Positions 30,792-39,822 of a stretch of DNA of 64,000 nt are shown piece by piece (the stretch's first letter is position 1; each line of letters starts with the position of its first letter). The stretch covers positions 430,191-494,190 of the forward strand of contig NZ_JAUFPK010000001.1 of the NCBI RefSeq assembly GCF_030409225.1. The letters run 5' to 3'. Both the position numbers and the translations under genes were made by a program. This stretch comes from Aquisalimonas lutea (GTDB lineage Bacteria; Pseudomonadota; Gammaproteobacteria; Nitrococcales; Aquisalimonadaceae). Below the pieces are notes generated by a model. That model was given only the letters and a program-made list of their open reading frames with translations. It made no database searches and was not told where the DNA came from.

Positions 30792-30875
30792 GGCTGGTGC
30801 TCCCCCGGAGGCCGACGGCCCCGCTGTCATCAAAGGGTCAAGGCAGTACGTTGCAATGGCATTCATAGCATCCAG

Positions 30876-30887
30876 ACATCTAGATGT
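30876..30887. promoter_or_regulatory. Candidate PhnF operator
   Basis: ACATCTAGATGT is a perfect 12-bp palindrome 16 nt before the phnG start, in the AT-richer part of the phnF-phnG gap. Its position could block initiation at phnG. The site resembles the short dyads bound by HutC-type GntR proteins, but the exact PhnF consensus could not be checked. Confidence 0.55.
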
Positions 30888-30902
30888 ATAGGATCAATTT
30901 CC

Positions 30903-31370
30903 ATGACCGCGCACTCCACATCGCCGGCCCCGGAGCCCAGGGAGCGCCAGGAGCGGCTCGCGCTCCTGGCGCGCGCCCCCGAGGAACTGCTGGAGGCAGC
31001 CTGGCAGGAACTGCCCGGCAAGCCGCGCCTTACGCCCCTGCGCCCCCCGGAGACCGGGCTGCTCATGGTCCGGGGCCGGGCCGGCGGTACCGGCCGGCAG
31101 TTCCACCTGGGCGAGGTCGCCGTCACCCGGGCAGCCGTGTGCCTGCCCGACGGCACGGCCGGCTACGGCTACGTCCTGGGCCAGCGGTCCCGGCACGCCG
31201 AGCTGGCCGCCTGCTTCGACGCCATGGCCGCTGACGGCTCGTGGGCGGCCGAGGTCCAGCGCGCGGTCCTGGATCCGGCCGCCCGGCACGTGGAAGCGGA
31301 AGACGCCGCGGCCCGGCAGCGGGCGGAGGCCACCCGGGTGGACTTCAGCACCCTGGTCCGGGAGGGCTGA
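30903..31370 (+). CDS. phnG: C-P lyase subunit PhnG
   Basis: Subunit of the PhnGHIJ core that attaches the phosphonate to ATP ribose. The 155-residue product carries LLMVRGRAGGTGRQFHLGEV and GYGYVLGQRSRHAELAACFD, both characteristic of PhnG. It begins phnGHIJKL; its stop overlaps the phnH ATG by one base (TGATG). Confidence 0.93.
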   Translation: MTAHSTSPAPEPRERQERLALLARAPEELLEAAWQELPGKPRLTPLRPPETGLLMVRGRAGGTGRQFHLGEVAVTRAAVCLPDGTAGYGYVLGQRSRHAELAACFDAMAADGSWAAEVQRAVLDPAARHVEAEDAAARQRAEATRVDFSTLVREG

Positions 31371-31966
31371 TGGCGACGGCAACCACGGTATTCCGCGATC
31401 CCGTGCACGACGCCCAGCGCACCTTCCGCTGCGCCCTGGAGGCCATGGCCCGGCCGGCGACCTGGCAGGCGCTGCCGGCGGCGCCCGAGCCGCTGCCCGG
31501 CCTGGGCCCGGGCGCCACGGCCCTGGCGCTGACCCTGCTGGATCACGAGGTCACCGCCTGGCTCGGCCCCGGCGCGCGCGCCGCCGGTCCCGGCCTGCGT
31601 TTCGCCTGCGGCGTGGCTATCACGGAGGCGCCGGGGCAGGCCGATTTCGCCTTTGCCGCCGCCGCCGAGCTGGGAGATCTGTCCGCGTTCGCCGCCGGCA
31701 GCGATACGACCCCGGAGACCTCCGCCACCCTCGTTGTCGAGGTGGACGACCACGAAGGCGAGACCGGGCTGCTGTGCTCCGGGCCGGGGCTGGCGGCTCC
31801 GACCCCGCTGCGCTGCCGCGGGCTGCCCCCGGCGTTCGCGGCCCAGTGGCGCCGGCAGGCCGGCAGGCTGCCGTGCGGGGTGGATGTCTTCCTCCTGGCG
31901 GGCCGGCGTCTGGCCGCCCTGCCGCGCACCGTGGAATTGCAGGAGGCCCCGTGTACGCAACGGTAA
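31370..31966 (+). CDS. phnH: C-P lyase subunit PhnH
   Basis: Core-complex subunit with a PLP-transferase-like fold but no cofactor. The 198-residue product opens with the usual VFRDPVHDAQRTFRCALEAMARP, followed by LALTLLDHEVTAWL. The 3' end overlaps phnI by 16 nt. Length is typical for the family. Confidence 0.93.
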   Translation: MATATTVFRDPVHDAQRTFRCALEAMARPATWQALPAAPEPLPGLGPGATALALTLLDHEVTAWLGPGARAAGPGLRFACGVAITEAPGQADFAFAAAAELGDLSAFAAGSDTTPETSATLVVEVDDHEGETGLLCSGPGLAAPTPLRCRGLPPAFAAQWRRQAGRLPCGVDVFLLAGRRLAALPRTVELQEAPCTQR

Positions 31967-33042
31967 AGGGCGGCGAGCAGGCCATCGACAACGCCCACCG
32001 CTGGCTCGCCGACCAGCGGCGGGGCGACCGCGGCGTCGCCGAGCTGGACCTGGCGCAGATCCGCCAGCAGATGGGGCGTGCCGTGGACCGGGTGATGAGC
32101 GAGGGCTCCCTGGCCGACCCGGAGCTCGCCGCCGTGGCCCTGAAGCAGGCCCAGGGCGACATCAACGAGGCGGTGTTCCTGCTGCGCGCCTACCGCAACA
32201 CCCTGCCGCGGCTGGGCCGCACGGAACCGCTGGATACCGGCGCCATGCGCCTGGACCGCCGGATCACGCCGGTGTTCAAGGACACGCCCGGGGGCCAGAT
32301 GCTCGGGCCGACCTTCGATTACAGCCATCGCCTGCTGGATTTCTCCCTGGCCGGCAACGACGACCCGCCCCCGGCGGCCGAGGCCGAGCCGGCGGCGGAC
32401 GGCGCCGTCACCCCGATCACGGAACAGCTGGTCCGGGAAGGGCTGACCGAGCCCGACCTCGCGGACGACACGCAGCCGGTGGCGGACATCACCCGGGAGC
32501 CCCTGCGCCTTCCGGCGGGCCGGGACGCCCGGCTGCAGGCCCTGGCCCGGGGCGACGAGGGGTTTCTCCTGGGGCTGGCGTATTCCACCCAGCGGGGGCA
32601 CGGCGGGCACAAGGTCTACGCCGGCGAGGTCCGGCAGGGCGAGGTCACGGTGTCGTTCGTGCCGGAGGAGCTGGGCTTCCCGGTGGAGATCGGCCGCATG
32701 ACCGTGAGCGAGTGCCACGTGCTCACCCCGGAGCAGGCGGACAGCGACCGCGGTCCGGGGCTGGCCCGCGGCTACGGCCTGGCCTTCGGCCGCAGCGAGC
32801 GCAAGGCCATGACCATGGCCCTGGTGGACCGGGCGCTGCAGGCCCGCGAGCGCGGCGAGCGCATCCAGGCGCCGGCCCAGGACGAGGAGTACGTCCTCGG
32901 CCACCTGGACAGCGTGCACGCCGCCGGCTTCCTGGAGCACCTGAAGCTGCCCCACTACGTGGACTTCCAGGCCGAGCTGGCGACCCTGCGGGCCCTGCAG
33001 CAACGCAACGATCGCGACGACGACGGAGGCGACCAGCCGTGA
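31951..33042 (+). CDS. phnI: C-P lyase subunit PhnI
   Basis: Nucleosidase-type subunit that, with PhnG, H and L, forms ribose 1-methylphosphonate 5-triphosphate from phosphonate and ATP. The 363-residue product starts at GTG (YATVKGGEQAI follows), four bases after AGGAGG inside the end of phnH. Recognisable segments include LDRRITPVFKDTPGGQMLGPTFDYSHRLLDF, quoted only in part by families as FDYSHRLLDFSLAG, and HVLTPEQADSDR. The stop overlaps phnJ as GTGA. Confidence 0.95.
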   Translation: MYATVKGGEQAIDNAHRWLADQRRGDRGVAELDLAQIRQQMGRAVDRVMSEGSLADPELAAVALKQAQGDINEAVFLLRAYRNTLPRLGRTEPLDTGAMRLDRRITPVFKDTPGGQMLGPTFDYSHRLLDFSLAGNDDPPPAAEAEPAADGAVTPITEQLVREGLTEPDLADDTQPVADITREPLRLPAGRDARLQALARGDEGFLLGLAYSTQRGHGGHKVYAGEVRQGEVTVSFVPEELGFPVEIGRMTVSECHVLTPEQADSDRGPGLARGYGLAFGRSERKAMTMALVDRALQARERGERIQAPAQDEEYVLGHLDSVHAAGFLEHLKLPHYVDFQAELATLRALQQRNDRDDDGGDQP

Positions 33043-33911
33043 GCGCAGCATCCCCCGGGGCCGGGCCCCTGCCCGGCTACAATTTCGCCTATCTGGACGA
33101 GCAGACCCGGCGGATGATCCGCCGCGCCCTGCTCAAGGCGGTCGCCATTCCGGGGCACCAGGTGCCCTTCGCCGCCCGGGAGATGCCCCTGCCCTACGGC
33201 TGGGGCACCGGCGGGCTGCAGATCACGGCGGCTCTGCTGGGCCGCGACGACGTGCTCAAGGTCATCGACCAGGGCGCCGACGACGCCACCAACGCCACCA
33301 GCATCCGCCGGTTCTTCGCGCGCACCGCCGGCGTGGCGACCACGGAGCGCACGGATGCGGCGAGCATCATCCAGACCCGTCACCGCATCCCCGAGACCCC
33401 GCTGCGGCCGGACCAGGTGCTGGTCTACCAGGTGCCCGACCCGGAACCCCTGCGCGGGGTGGAGACCCGCGAGGCAGAGGCCCGGCGGATGCACGCCGCA
33501 GCGGACTACGGCCTCGCCCGGGTCGCCCTGTACGAGCAGATCGCCCACTACGGCCGCGTGCGGCAGGCCTACAACCACCCGGTGATCGTCAACCGCCGCT
33601 ACCTTGCGAGCCCGAGCCCGATCCCGCGCTTCGACAATCCCAAGCTGGACCACAGCCCGGCACTGCAGCTGTTCGGCGCCGGCCGCGAGCGGCGGGTCTA
33701 TGCCATTCCGCCGCACACGCCGGTGCACAGCCTGGATTTCGACGATGTGCCGTTCACCGTGGATGCCGATGACACCGCCTGCTCCCTGTGCGGCGCCACC
33801 GACACGTACCTGGACGAGATCGTTCTGGACGACCATGGCACCCGCCGGTACCTGTGCTCGGACACCGATTTCTGTCGGCGCAATCGCGACGGAGGCCCGG
33901 ACCATGAGTGA
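33039..33911 (+). CDS. phnJ: Alpha-D-ribose 1-methylphosphonate 5-phosphate C-P lyase PhnJ
   Basis: Radical-SAM enzyme that breaks the carbon-phosphorus bond, releasing methane or another alkane and the cyclic ribose phosphate. The 290-residue product carries the diagnostic C-x2-C-x21-C-x5-C cluster near the C-terminus (CSLC ... LCSDTDFC), so the [4Fe-4S] site and the catalytic Cys are intact. GTG start in a GTGA overlap with phnI, GGAGG upstream. It overlaps phnK by 8 nt. Confidence 0.97.
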   Translation: MSAASPGAGPLPGYNFAYLDEQTRRMIRRALLKAVAIPGHQVPFAAREMPLPYGWGTGGLQITAALLGRDDVLKVIDQGADDATNATSIRRFFARTAGVATTERTDAASIIQTRHRIPETPLRPDQVLVYQVPDPEPLRGVETREAEARRMHAAADYGLARVALYEQIAHYGRVRQAYNHPVIVNRRYLASPSPIPRFDNPKLDHSPALQLFGAGRERRVYAIPPHTPVHSLDFDDVPFTVDADDTACSLCGATDTYLDEIVLDDHGTRRYLCSDTDFCRRNRDGGPDHE

Positions 33912-34680
33912 CGCACCGCTGCTGGAGGCCGAGGCCGTCACCTGCCGCTTCGGCCGCGTAACCGCCTGCCGCGACATCGACGTGGCGGTGCACGCCGGCG
34001 AGATCCTGGGCATCGTCGGCGAGTCCGGCGCCGGCAAGTCCACGCTGCTGCGGTGCCTGGCCGGGGTCGTGCGGCCGGCGTCCGGAACCGTGACCTACAC
34101 CGACGCCGGGGGCCGGGAACACCCGCTGCACGCCCTGGAGGACAGCGCACTGCGCCGCCTGGCGCGCACGGACTGGGGATTCGTGCACCAGCATCCCCAC
34201 GACGGCCTGCGTCCCCACCTGTCGGCCGGGGCCAACGTGGCCGAGCCGCTGCTGCGGTGCGGCGAGACCCGCTACGGACGGATCCGCACCGCGGCGCGCC
34301 ACTGGCTGGAGCAGGTGGAGCTGGATCCCGTGCGCATGGACGACCGCGTGCGCACCTTCTCCGGGGGCATGCAGCAGCGCGTGCAGCTGGCGCGCAACCT
34401 GGTCACCGAGCCCCGGCTGCTGTTCCTGGACGAGCCCACCGGGGGCCTCGACGTCTCCGTCCAGGCGCGGCTGCTGGACCTGATCCGCCAGCTGGTGGCG
34501 CGCCTGCAGGTGGCCGTGGTGCTGGTCACCCACGACCTGGCCGCGGTGCGGCTGCTGGCGCACCGCCTCGTGGTCATGCAGCAGGGCGGGATCGTGGAGC
34601 AGGGGCTCACCGATCAGGTGCTGGACGACCCGCAGCACGCATACAGCCAGCTGCTGGTCGCCTCGGAGCTGAGGTGCTGA
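33904..34680 (+). CDS. phnK: C-P lyase ABC-type subunit PhnK
   Basis: ABC ATPase-like protein that docks on the PhnJ core of the C-P lyase complex. The 258-residue product has Walker A GIVGESGAGKSTLLRC, signature FSGGMQQRVQLARN, Walker B LLFLDEPTGGLDV and an H-loop VTHDLAAVRLLA. It has no permease partner in this cluster, as expected. Follows phnJ with overlap and precedes phnL by two bases. Confidence 0.95.
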   Translation: MSDAPLLEAEAVTCRFGRVTACRDIDVAVHAGEILGIVGESGAGKSTLLRCLAGVVRPASGTVTYTDAGGREHPLHALEDSALRRLARTDWGFVHQHPHDGLRPHLSAGANVAEPLLRCGETRYGRIRTAARHWLEQVELDPVRMDDRVRTFSGGMQQRVQLARNLVTEPRLLFLDEPTGGLDVSVQARLLDLIRQLVARLQVAVVLVTHDLAAVRLLAHRLVVMQQGGIVEQGLTDQVLDDPQHAYSQLLVASELRC

Positions 34681-34682
34681 CC

Positions 34683-35393
34683 ATGGAGGAAGACATGCTC
34701 GCGGTGCGCAACCTGCACAAGGGCTTCACCCTGCACCTGCGGGACCGGCTGCGGCTGCCGGTGCTCGCCGGCGTGTCCCTGGACGTGCGCGCCGGCGAGT
34801 GCCTGGCGCTGACGGGGCCGTCCGGTACCGGCAAGTCCACCCTGCTGCGCTGCCTCTACGGCAACTACCGCTCGGAGCAGGGCAGCATCCGCGTTCGCCA
34901 CCGCGGCGGCTGGCTGGACCTGGCCCGCGCCCATCCCCGGCAGGTCCTGGCGGTGCGCCGCGAGACCCTCGGCTACATCAGCCAGTTCCTGCGGGCGGTA
35001 CCCCGGGTCAGCACCCTGCAGCTGGTCGCCGAGCCGCTGGTGGCGCGGGGCGTCGCGCCGCAGGATGCACGGGCCCGGGCCGAGGACATGCTGCGGCGCC
35101 TGCGGCTGCCGGAGGCGCTCTGGCCCGTGCCGCCGGATACGTTCTCCGGCGGCGAGCAGCAGCGCGTCAACGTCGCCCGGGGGCTCATCGGCCGCCTCCC
35201 CGTGCTGCTGCTGGACGAGCCCACCGCCTCCCTGGACCCGGACAACAAGGCCGTGGTGCTGGAGTGCGTACAGGAGGCGAAGACGGCGGGCGCGGCCATC
35301 ATCGGCATCTTCCATGACACGGCAGCGAGAGACGCCCTGTGCGACCGCGCCTACGACATGACGGCCGCGCGCCCGGAGACGTGCGCCGGATGA
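34683..35393 (+). CDS. phnL: C-P lyase ABC-type subunit PhnL
   Basis: Second ABC ATPase-like subunit, 236 residues, binding with PhnK and needed for nucleotide coupling in vivo. Motifs: ALTGPSGTGKSTLLRC, FSGGEQQRVNVARG and LLLDEPTASLDPDN; ISQFLRAVPRVS is typical of PhnL. Two in-frame ATGs (34683 and 34695) are possible. It ends the operon just before a GC-rich hairpin. Confidence 0.95.
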   Translation: MEEDMLAVRNLHKGFTLHLRDRLRLPVLAGVSLDVRAGECLALTGPSGTGKSTLLRCLYGNYRSEQGSIRVRHRGGWLDLARAHPRQVLAVRRETLGYISQFLRAVPRVSTLQLVAEPLVARGVAPQDARARAEDMLRRLRLPEALWPVPPDTFSGGEQQRVNVARGLIGRLPVLLLDEPTASLDPDNKAVVLECVQEAKTAGAAIIGIFHDTAARDALCDRAYDMTAARPETCAG

Positions 35394-35396
35394 CGA

Positions 35397-35422
35397 CGCC
35401 CCCGGGAGCGGTCCCGGGGGCG
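35397..35422. terminator. Hairpin after phnL
   Basis: CGCCCCCGGGA-GCGG-TCCCGGGGGCG forms an 11-bp perfect stem four bases past the phnL stop, between convergent genes. It lacks a T run on either side, so it may act as a weak or bidirectional terminator. Confidence 0.55.
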
Positions 35423-35457
35423 CAAGGGGCGCATTGAAGAGCCCGGGTTCCCGGGGC

Positions 35458-36015
35458 TCAGAAGCGGTACTGGAGGTTCACCGAGGCCATGTCCACGTCC
35501 GTATCGTCCATGGCCATGCGGTCGTACTCCAGCCGCAGATCGGTGCGGGGCGAGACCGTCATGCGGGCGCCGACGCCGTAGAACAGGTCGTTGCCGTCGT
35601 CGCTTTCGCTCAGCGGCCCGTACCTCCGGGTGCGGTCCCAGAACATCTGGCCGACCTTGCCGTACGGCGCGAACCAGTCCGTCACCGGCAGGGCCGCGAT
35701 GCCGGCGATGGTCCAGCCGTCGGCCTCCATCTCGGCGTTGCCGTCCTCGGTCTCGCCGAAATCCCGGTAGCCAACCTCCAGGGCGAAGACCCGGTTGACC
35801 TCCATGCCGCCGAAGGCCCGCCAGGACCAGCGGTTGTCCTTGAGGTCGTCGTCCTCTTCCAGGAAGTCCTCCTCGTCCAGCCGATAGTAGCCCAGGCCGC
35901 CGCCGACGTAGCCCCGCACCTCGGGATTGCCGGTCCCCTGCGCGGAGGCGCCGATCGGCGCCGCCACGAGGCCGGCGGCGGTCACGGCGGCGGGGAGCAG
36001 TTTCATCAATCGCAT
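35458..36015 (-). CDS. OmpA-like/OmpW-like outer-membrane beta-barrel protein
   Basis: A 185-residue small barrel: signal peptide ending GASA25, an alternating strand pattern beginning EVRGYVGGGLGYYRLDEE, and a terminal strand ending LQYRF. A DEEDFLEEDDDL loop is very acidic. It resembles the 8-stranded 'outer membrane beta-barrel' (OmpA_membrane) group. Function unknown. Confidence 0.82.
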   Translation of the reverse strand: MRLMKLLPAAVTAAGLVAAPIGASAQGTGNPEVRGYVGGGLGYYRLDEEDFLEEDDDLKDNRWSWRAFGGMEVNRVFALEVGYRDFGETEDGNAEMEADGWTIAGIAALPVTDWFAPYGKVGQMFWDRTRRYGPLSESDDGNDLFYGVGARMTVSPRTDLRLEYDRMAMDDTDVDMASVNLQYRF

Positions 36016-36106
36016 GATTCACTCCTTTTGCTTGCACGCACCTCCCTTACCCCTGCGGAGCGGGCCGCAGGGCCAAGGTCGGCTTCTCCAGTGGACATTG
36101 CTCCGG

Positions 36107-36280
36107 CTACAGCGGCGGCCGACCCCGTACCGCGTTGGCGATCAGCGAGATCACGAGCAGCACCAGGAAGACGAAGAAGATGATCTTCGCGATCTCGGTG
36201 GCGACCCCCGCGATACCGGTAAAGCCGAGCACGCCGGCAATGATTGCGATAACCAGGAAGGTAACGATCCAGCCAATCAT
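36107..36280 (-). CDS. DUF1328 small membrane protein (YtjA family)
   Basis: A 57-residue gene starting [20 protein letters not shown] and ending NAVRGRPPL. Two hydrophobic helices joined by [12 protein letters not shown] match the DUF1328/YtjA family of small inner-membrane proteins, often induced in envelope or osmotic stress. AGAACAGGAC precedes the ATG. Function unknown. It sits between the barrel and a small lipoprotein, all on the minus strand. Confidence 0.88.
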   Translation of the reverse strand: MIGWIVTFLVIAIIAGVLGFTGIAGVATEIAKIIFFVFLVLLVISLIANAVRGRPPL

Positions 36281-36326
36281 GTCCTGTTCTCCATGGCCGC
36301 GTGTTCAGGATGGACGGCCTGCCGAG

Positions 36327-36515
36327 TCACTGGTCGAGCGACTCCTCGACATCGTCCGCAGCGTCGTCCATGGCGTCTCCCGCTTCCTCGGCCGTCTCGT
36401 CGATCTGCTCGCCGGCCTCCTCGGCGGGACCCTGGTCTTCGCAGCCGGCCAGTGCCCCTGCGCCCAGCAGGAGCGTCAGGCACAACATGAGCAGGGTGTG
36501 GCGTGTGTTCAGCAT
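36327..36515 (-). CDS. Small acidic lipoprotein
   Basis: A 62-residue product with a lipoprotein signal peptide (LLLGAGALAGC, Cys at 25) and an acidic, Ala-rich mature part (EEAGEQIDETAEEAGDAMDD) predicted to form a helix. ATG at 36515 has AAGGA 8 nt upstream. It resembles entericidin-like or stress-induced small lipoproteins in size. It may be cotranscribed with the DUF1328 gene 46 nt downstream. Confidence 0.8.
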   Translation of the reverse strand: MLNTRHTLLMLCLTLLLGAGALAGCEDQGPAEEAGEQIDETAEEAGDAMDDAADDVEESLDQ

Positions 36516-36601
36516 GTGAGCATCCTTTCCGTACCGGTGCATGGCCGGCCCGGGCGGGCCGGTGTCGACGGTGACCAGGGATGCCCCGCGCCACCGTCTA
36601 T

Positions 36602-36613
36602 TGCGTATACGCA
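36602..36613. promoter_or_regulatory. Palindrome upstream of the small lipoprotein
   Basis: TGCGTATACGCA is a perfect 12-bp palindrome about 90 nt before the lipoprotein start, in the 286-bp gap before the divergent MFS gene. It may be an operator; no regulator is recognised. The rest of this gap shows no gene. Confidence 0.3.
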
Positions 36614-36801
36614 CGGGGGCCGGGAAGAGTTCCCGGCACGAGTCCACGCGGGGATCTCCGGGCGGGCGGGAAGGCCGTGACGCATGAGCCGAAGGCGACG
36701 GCTTCTGCTACCGTGACGGGGTCCGGTCAGCGTGCCGGGCGATGCGTCGACGCCCGGGTGCGGGCACCGTCGACACCACGAACGAGGAGACAGGGGGTGG
36801 C

Positions 36802-37995
36802 ATGGGTGCTGCCGGAACCATGCGTATGGACCGGGTGCTTTCCGGTACCGCAGCGCTGATTGTCGGCCTGGGCCTGGCGCGCTTCGGCTACACACCGCTG
36901 GTGCCGCTCATGGTGGATGCCGGCTGGTTCAGCGCGGCCGCCGCCGGCTACCTGGGTGCCGCCAACCTGCTCGGCTACCTGTTCGGCGCGGTCACGGCGG
37001 CACGCTTCTCGGAACGGGTCGGCGCGGCGCCGGCCATCCGCACCGGGCTGATCGTGGTGACCCTGAGCTTTCTGCTGTGCTCCTGGCCGGCGGGCTTTGC
37101 CTGGTTCTTCCTGTGGCGCTTCCTGTCCGGATGGGCGGGCGGCATTCTCATGGTGGTCGCCGCCTCCACGGTGCTGACCACCACCCCGGCGGACAGGCGT
37201 CCCATGGCCGGCGCGCTGGTGTTCAGCGGTGTCGGCTTCGGCGTCCTGTTCGCGGCCAACGCCGTGCCCTGGCTGGGCGCATTGTCGGTGGGCTGGGGCT
37301 GGGCGTCCCAGGGACTGCTGTGCCTGCTGCTGACCCTGGCCACCTGGCGGGGCTGGCGCGGGCTTCCGGCCACCGGCGGGCAAGCCGGCACGGCCGCGGG
37401 CACCCCCGCGGGCAAGGCGCTGCCCTTCGCGGCGCTGCTGGTGGTCATCGGCTACGGCCTGCAGTCCGTGGGCTACGTTCCGCACACGCTGTTCTGGGTG
37501 GATTTCCTCGCCCGCGAGCAGAACCTGGGCACCGTGTTCGCCTCCGCGCAGTGGAGCGTGTTCGCGGCGGGCGCCATCGCCGGGCCGGTTCTGTCCGGCT
37601 GGGTCGCCGGCCGCATCGGCTGGTACGGCGCGCTGATGCTGGCGGTGGCCCTCATGACCGTCGCGGTGCCGCTGTCCAGCGTTGCCGATACCGTGATCCT
37701 GGCGTCGCTTTGCTCGTTCATCGCCGGCGCCATGATTCCGGGCCTGGTCTCGCTGACGTCCGGCTACCTCTCGCGCCTGGTGCCGCTGGAACAGCACCGG
37801 CGCGCCTGGGGCTGGGCCACCACGTCGTTCGCGCTGGCCCAGGCCATCGGCGGGTACGCGCTGGCGGCCGTGTTCGGCTACGCGGGCTCGTACCAGCCCG
37901 TGTTCCTCATCGGCGGCGCGTTCCTGCTCTGCGGCCTGGCGGTGGCCGCGCCGTCAGCAGGGCGCGCGCGCTCGGCCGCGACCGAGCGCACCTGA
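36802..37995 (+). CDS. YbfB/YjiJ-family MFS transporter
   Basis: Inner-membrane transporter of 397 residues with 12 predicted helices. The opening GLGLARFGYTPLVPLMVDAGWFSAAAAGYLGAANLLGY (in part) is characteristic of the YbfB/YjiJ MFS group. ATG at 36802 fits after GGGGGTGG; an ATG at 36820 is also possible. Substrate unknown. A single gene, with its own upstream region. Confidence 0.87.
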   Translation: MGAAGTMRMDRVLSGTAALIVGLGLARFGYTPLVPLMVDAGWFSAAAAGYLGAANLLGYLFGAVTAARFSERVGAAPAIRTGLIVVTLSFLLCSWPAGFAWFFLWRFLSGWAGGILMVVAASTVLTTTPADRRPMAGALVFSGVGFGVLFAANAVPWLGALSVGWGWASQGLLCLLLTLATWRGWRGLPATGGQAGTAAGTPAGKALPFAALLVVIGYGLQSVGYVPHTLFWVDFLAREQNLGTVFASAQWSVFAAGAIAGPVLSGWVAGRIGWYGALMLAVALMTVAVPLSSVADTVILASLCSFIAGAMIPGLVSLTSGYLSRLVPLEQHRRAWGWATTSFALAQAIGGYALAAVFGYAGSYQPVFLIGGAFLLCGLAVAAPSAGRARSAATERT

Positions 37996-38058
37996 GGCCA
38001 TCGCCGGCGGGCGCGCGGCGGGGCGCGTCCGTGTCGCCCGCCAACACCGGGAGAAGCC

Positions 38059-39732
38059 ATGAAGCGTTTGCCCGTACAACTCGTCCTGCTGGTCATCCTG
38101 GGCCTGGTGCTCACGCCCGCGCCGGCGCAGACCGACGCGGCCCGGGAGGCGCTGCGCTACCGTCTGGAGTCCATCCCGCCCGAGCGGCCGCTGATGGCGG
38201 GCACGGAGCCGATCCCGGCCTCGCAGGCGGTCCGCCAGTTCTACCAGCAGCGCCTCTACGAGCCGGCCTGGGTCCAGCCGGACGGCAGCGTCCCGTACGG
38301 CCGGCAGCTGGTGCGGGCGCTGATGCACGCGAACCGCGACGGCCTGCCCCCGGAGGACTACCGGATCGAGCGCGTCAACGCCGTCCTGGACCGTCTCGCC
38401 GCCCTCCGCCAGCGGGACGCGCTTGCGCCGCGGCACGTGGTGGACGCCGAGCTGATCCTGAGCGGCACGTGGATGACCCTGGGATCCCACAGCCTGCTCG
38501 GCCGCACGGACCCGAAGTCGGCGGATCCGCAGTGGCGGATCGCCCGCCGCGGCGGCGACCTGCCGGGCCTGCTCCAGCAGGCCGTGGACGACGGCGCCGT
38601 CTACCGAGATCTGCGCGGGCTCCTGCCGCAAGCCGACGGCTACGCGCGGCTGCGCCGGGCGCTGGCGCGTTACCGAGGCATCGCGGAACAAGGCGGCTTC
38701 GAGGAGATCCCGGCCGGGCCGACACTGTGTCGCGGCGACCAGGGGGAGCGGGTTGCACTGCTGCGCCGCCGCCTGGCCATGACCGATGACACGGAATCCG
38801 CGGCCGCCGGCGAGCCGGACCGCTTCGACGCCGGCCTGGAGCAGGCCGTACGCCGGTTCCAGGCCCGCCACGGGCTGGAAGAGGACGGGGTCGTGGGCCG
38901 CAACACCCTCGCCGCCCTGAACGTGCCCGCCGGCGAGCGCGTGCAACAGATCCGGGTCAACATGGAACGCTGGCGGTGGCTGCCGCAGGAGCTGGGCGAG
39001 CGCTACATCATGGTCAACATCGCCGGCTTCGACATGACGGTCGTGGACGACGGCGAGCCGGTGATGACCCAGCGGGTGGTGGTCGGCCGGGACTACCGCC
39101 AGACGCCGGTGTTCTCCGGACGCATGACCTATCTGGTGCTCAACCCGGCCTGGGAGGTGCCGCATTCCATCGCCGTGCGCGATCTGCTGCCCCAGATCCG
39201 CCAGGATCCGGAGTACTTCCACCGCATGGGCTTCCAGCTCTTCCAGGGCTGGGGCGCCGGGCAGCAGGAGATCGACCCGGCGACAGTGGACTGGCAGAAC
39301 GTTGCCGACCCCCGCTTCCCCTACCGCTTCCGCCAGCGTCCCGGCCCCCTGAACGCCCTGGGCACCGTCAAGTTCATGTTTCCCAACGAGCACGCGGTCT
39401 ACCTGCACGACACCCCGGCACGCGACCTGTTCCAGCGGGCGGACCGGGCCTTCAGCTCCGGCTGCATCCGTGTCGAGCAGCCCCGGGAACTCATCGATCT
39501 GCTGCTGGCGGACAGCCCGCGCTGGCCGCCGGACGCCGTCCGCGAGGCGCTCGACGGCAAGCGCGAGCAGACGGTGCCCCTGCCCCAACCCATTCCCGTC
39601 CACCTGCAGTACATGACGGCCTGGGTGGACGACGACGGCCGCGTGCACCTGCGCAAGGACATCTATAATCGCGACGGCCGGGTCGCCGAGGCCCTGGACG
39701 CCCCGCCCCCGGAACGCGGGGACCTGCCGTAG
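38059..39732 (+). CDS. L,D-transpeptidase (YcbB/LdtD type)
   Basis: Periplasmic enzyme making 3-3 cross-links in peptidoglycan. The 557-residue product has a signal peptide (ending PAPAQ24), a YcbB-type scaffold domain, a PG_binding_1 repeat (GLEEDGVVGRNTLAALNVP), and a YkuD catalytic domain with H450 (YLHDTP) and nucleophile C469 in FSSGCIRVEQP. The long substrate capping loop between the last two is present, as in E. coli YcbB. An M15-type peptidase follows 90 nt downstream. Confidence 0.93.
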   Translation: MKRLPVQLVLLVILGLVLTPAPAQTDAAREALRYRLESIPPERPLMAGTEPIPASQAVRQFYQQRLYEPAWVQPDGSVPYGRQLVRALMHANRDGLPPEDYRIERVNAVLDRLAALRQRDALAPRHVVDAELILSGTWMTLGSHSLLGRTDPKSADPQWRIARRGGDLPGLLQQAVDDGAVYRDLRGLLPQADGYARLRRALARYRGIAEQGGFEEIPAGPTLCRGDQGERVALLRRRLAMTDDTESAAAGEPDRFDAGLEQAVRRFQARHGLEEDGVVGRNTLAALNVPAGERVQQIRVNMERWRWLPQELGERYIMVNIAGFDMTVVDDGEPVMTQRVVVGRDYRQTPVFSGRMTYLVLNPAWEVPHSIAVRDLLPQIRQDPEYFHRMGFQLFQGWGAGQQEIDPATVDWQNVADPRFPYRFRQRPGPLNALGTVKFMFPNEHAVYLHDTPARDLFQRADRAFSSGCIRVEQPRELIDLLLADSPRWPPDAVREALDGKREQTVPLPQPIPVHLQYMTAWVDDDGRVHLRKDIYNRDGRVAEALDAPPPERGDLP

Positions 39733-39822
39733 TCGCGGCTGCTTTCCCCCGCGCACCGGTCTATCATTCAGTTGCCGGCCGGCTGCAGGATGCCTGCCGG
39801 CCCCCGGCACGAGGACCGCACC

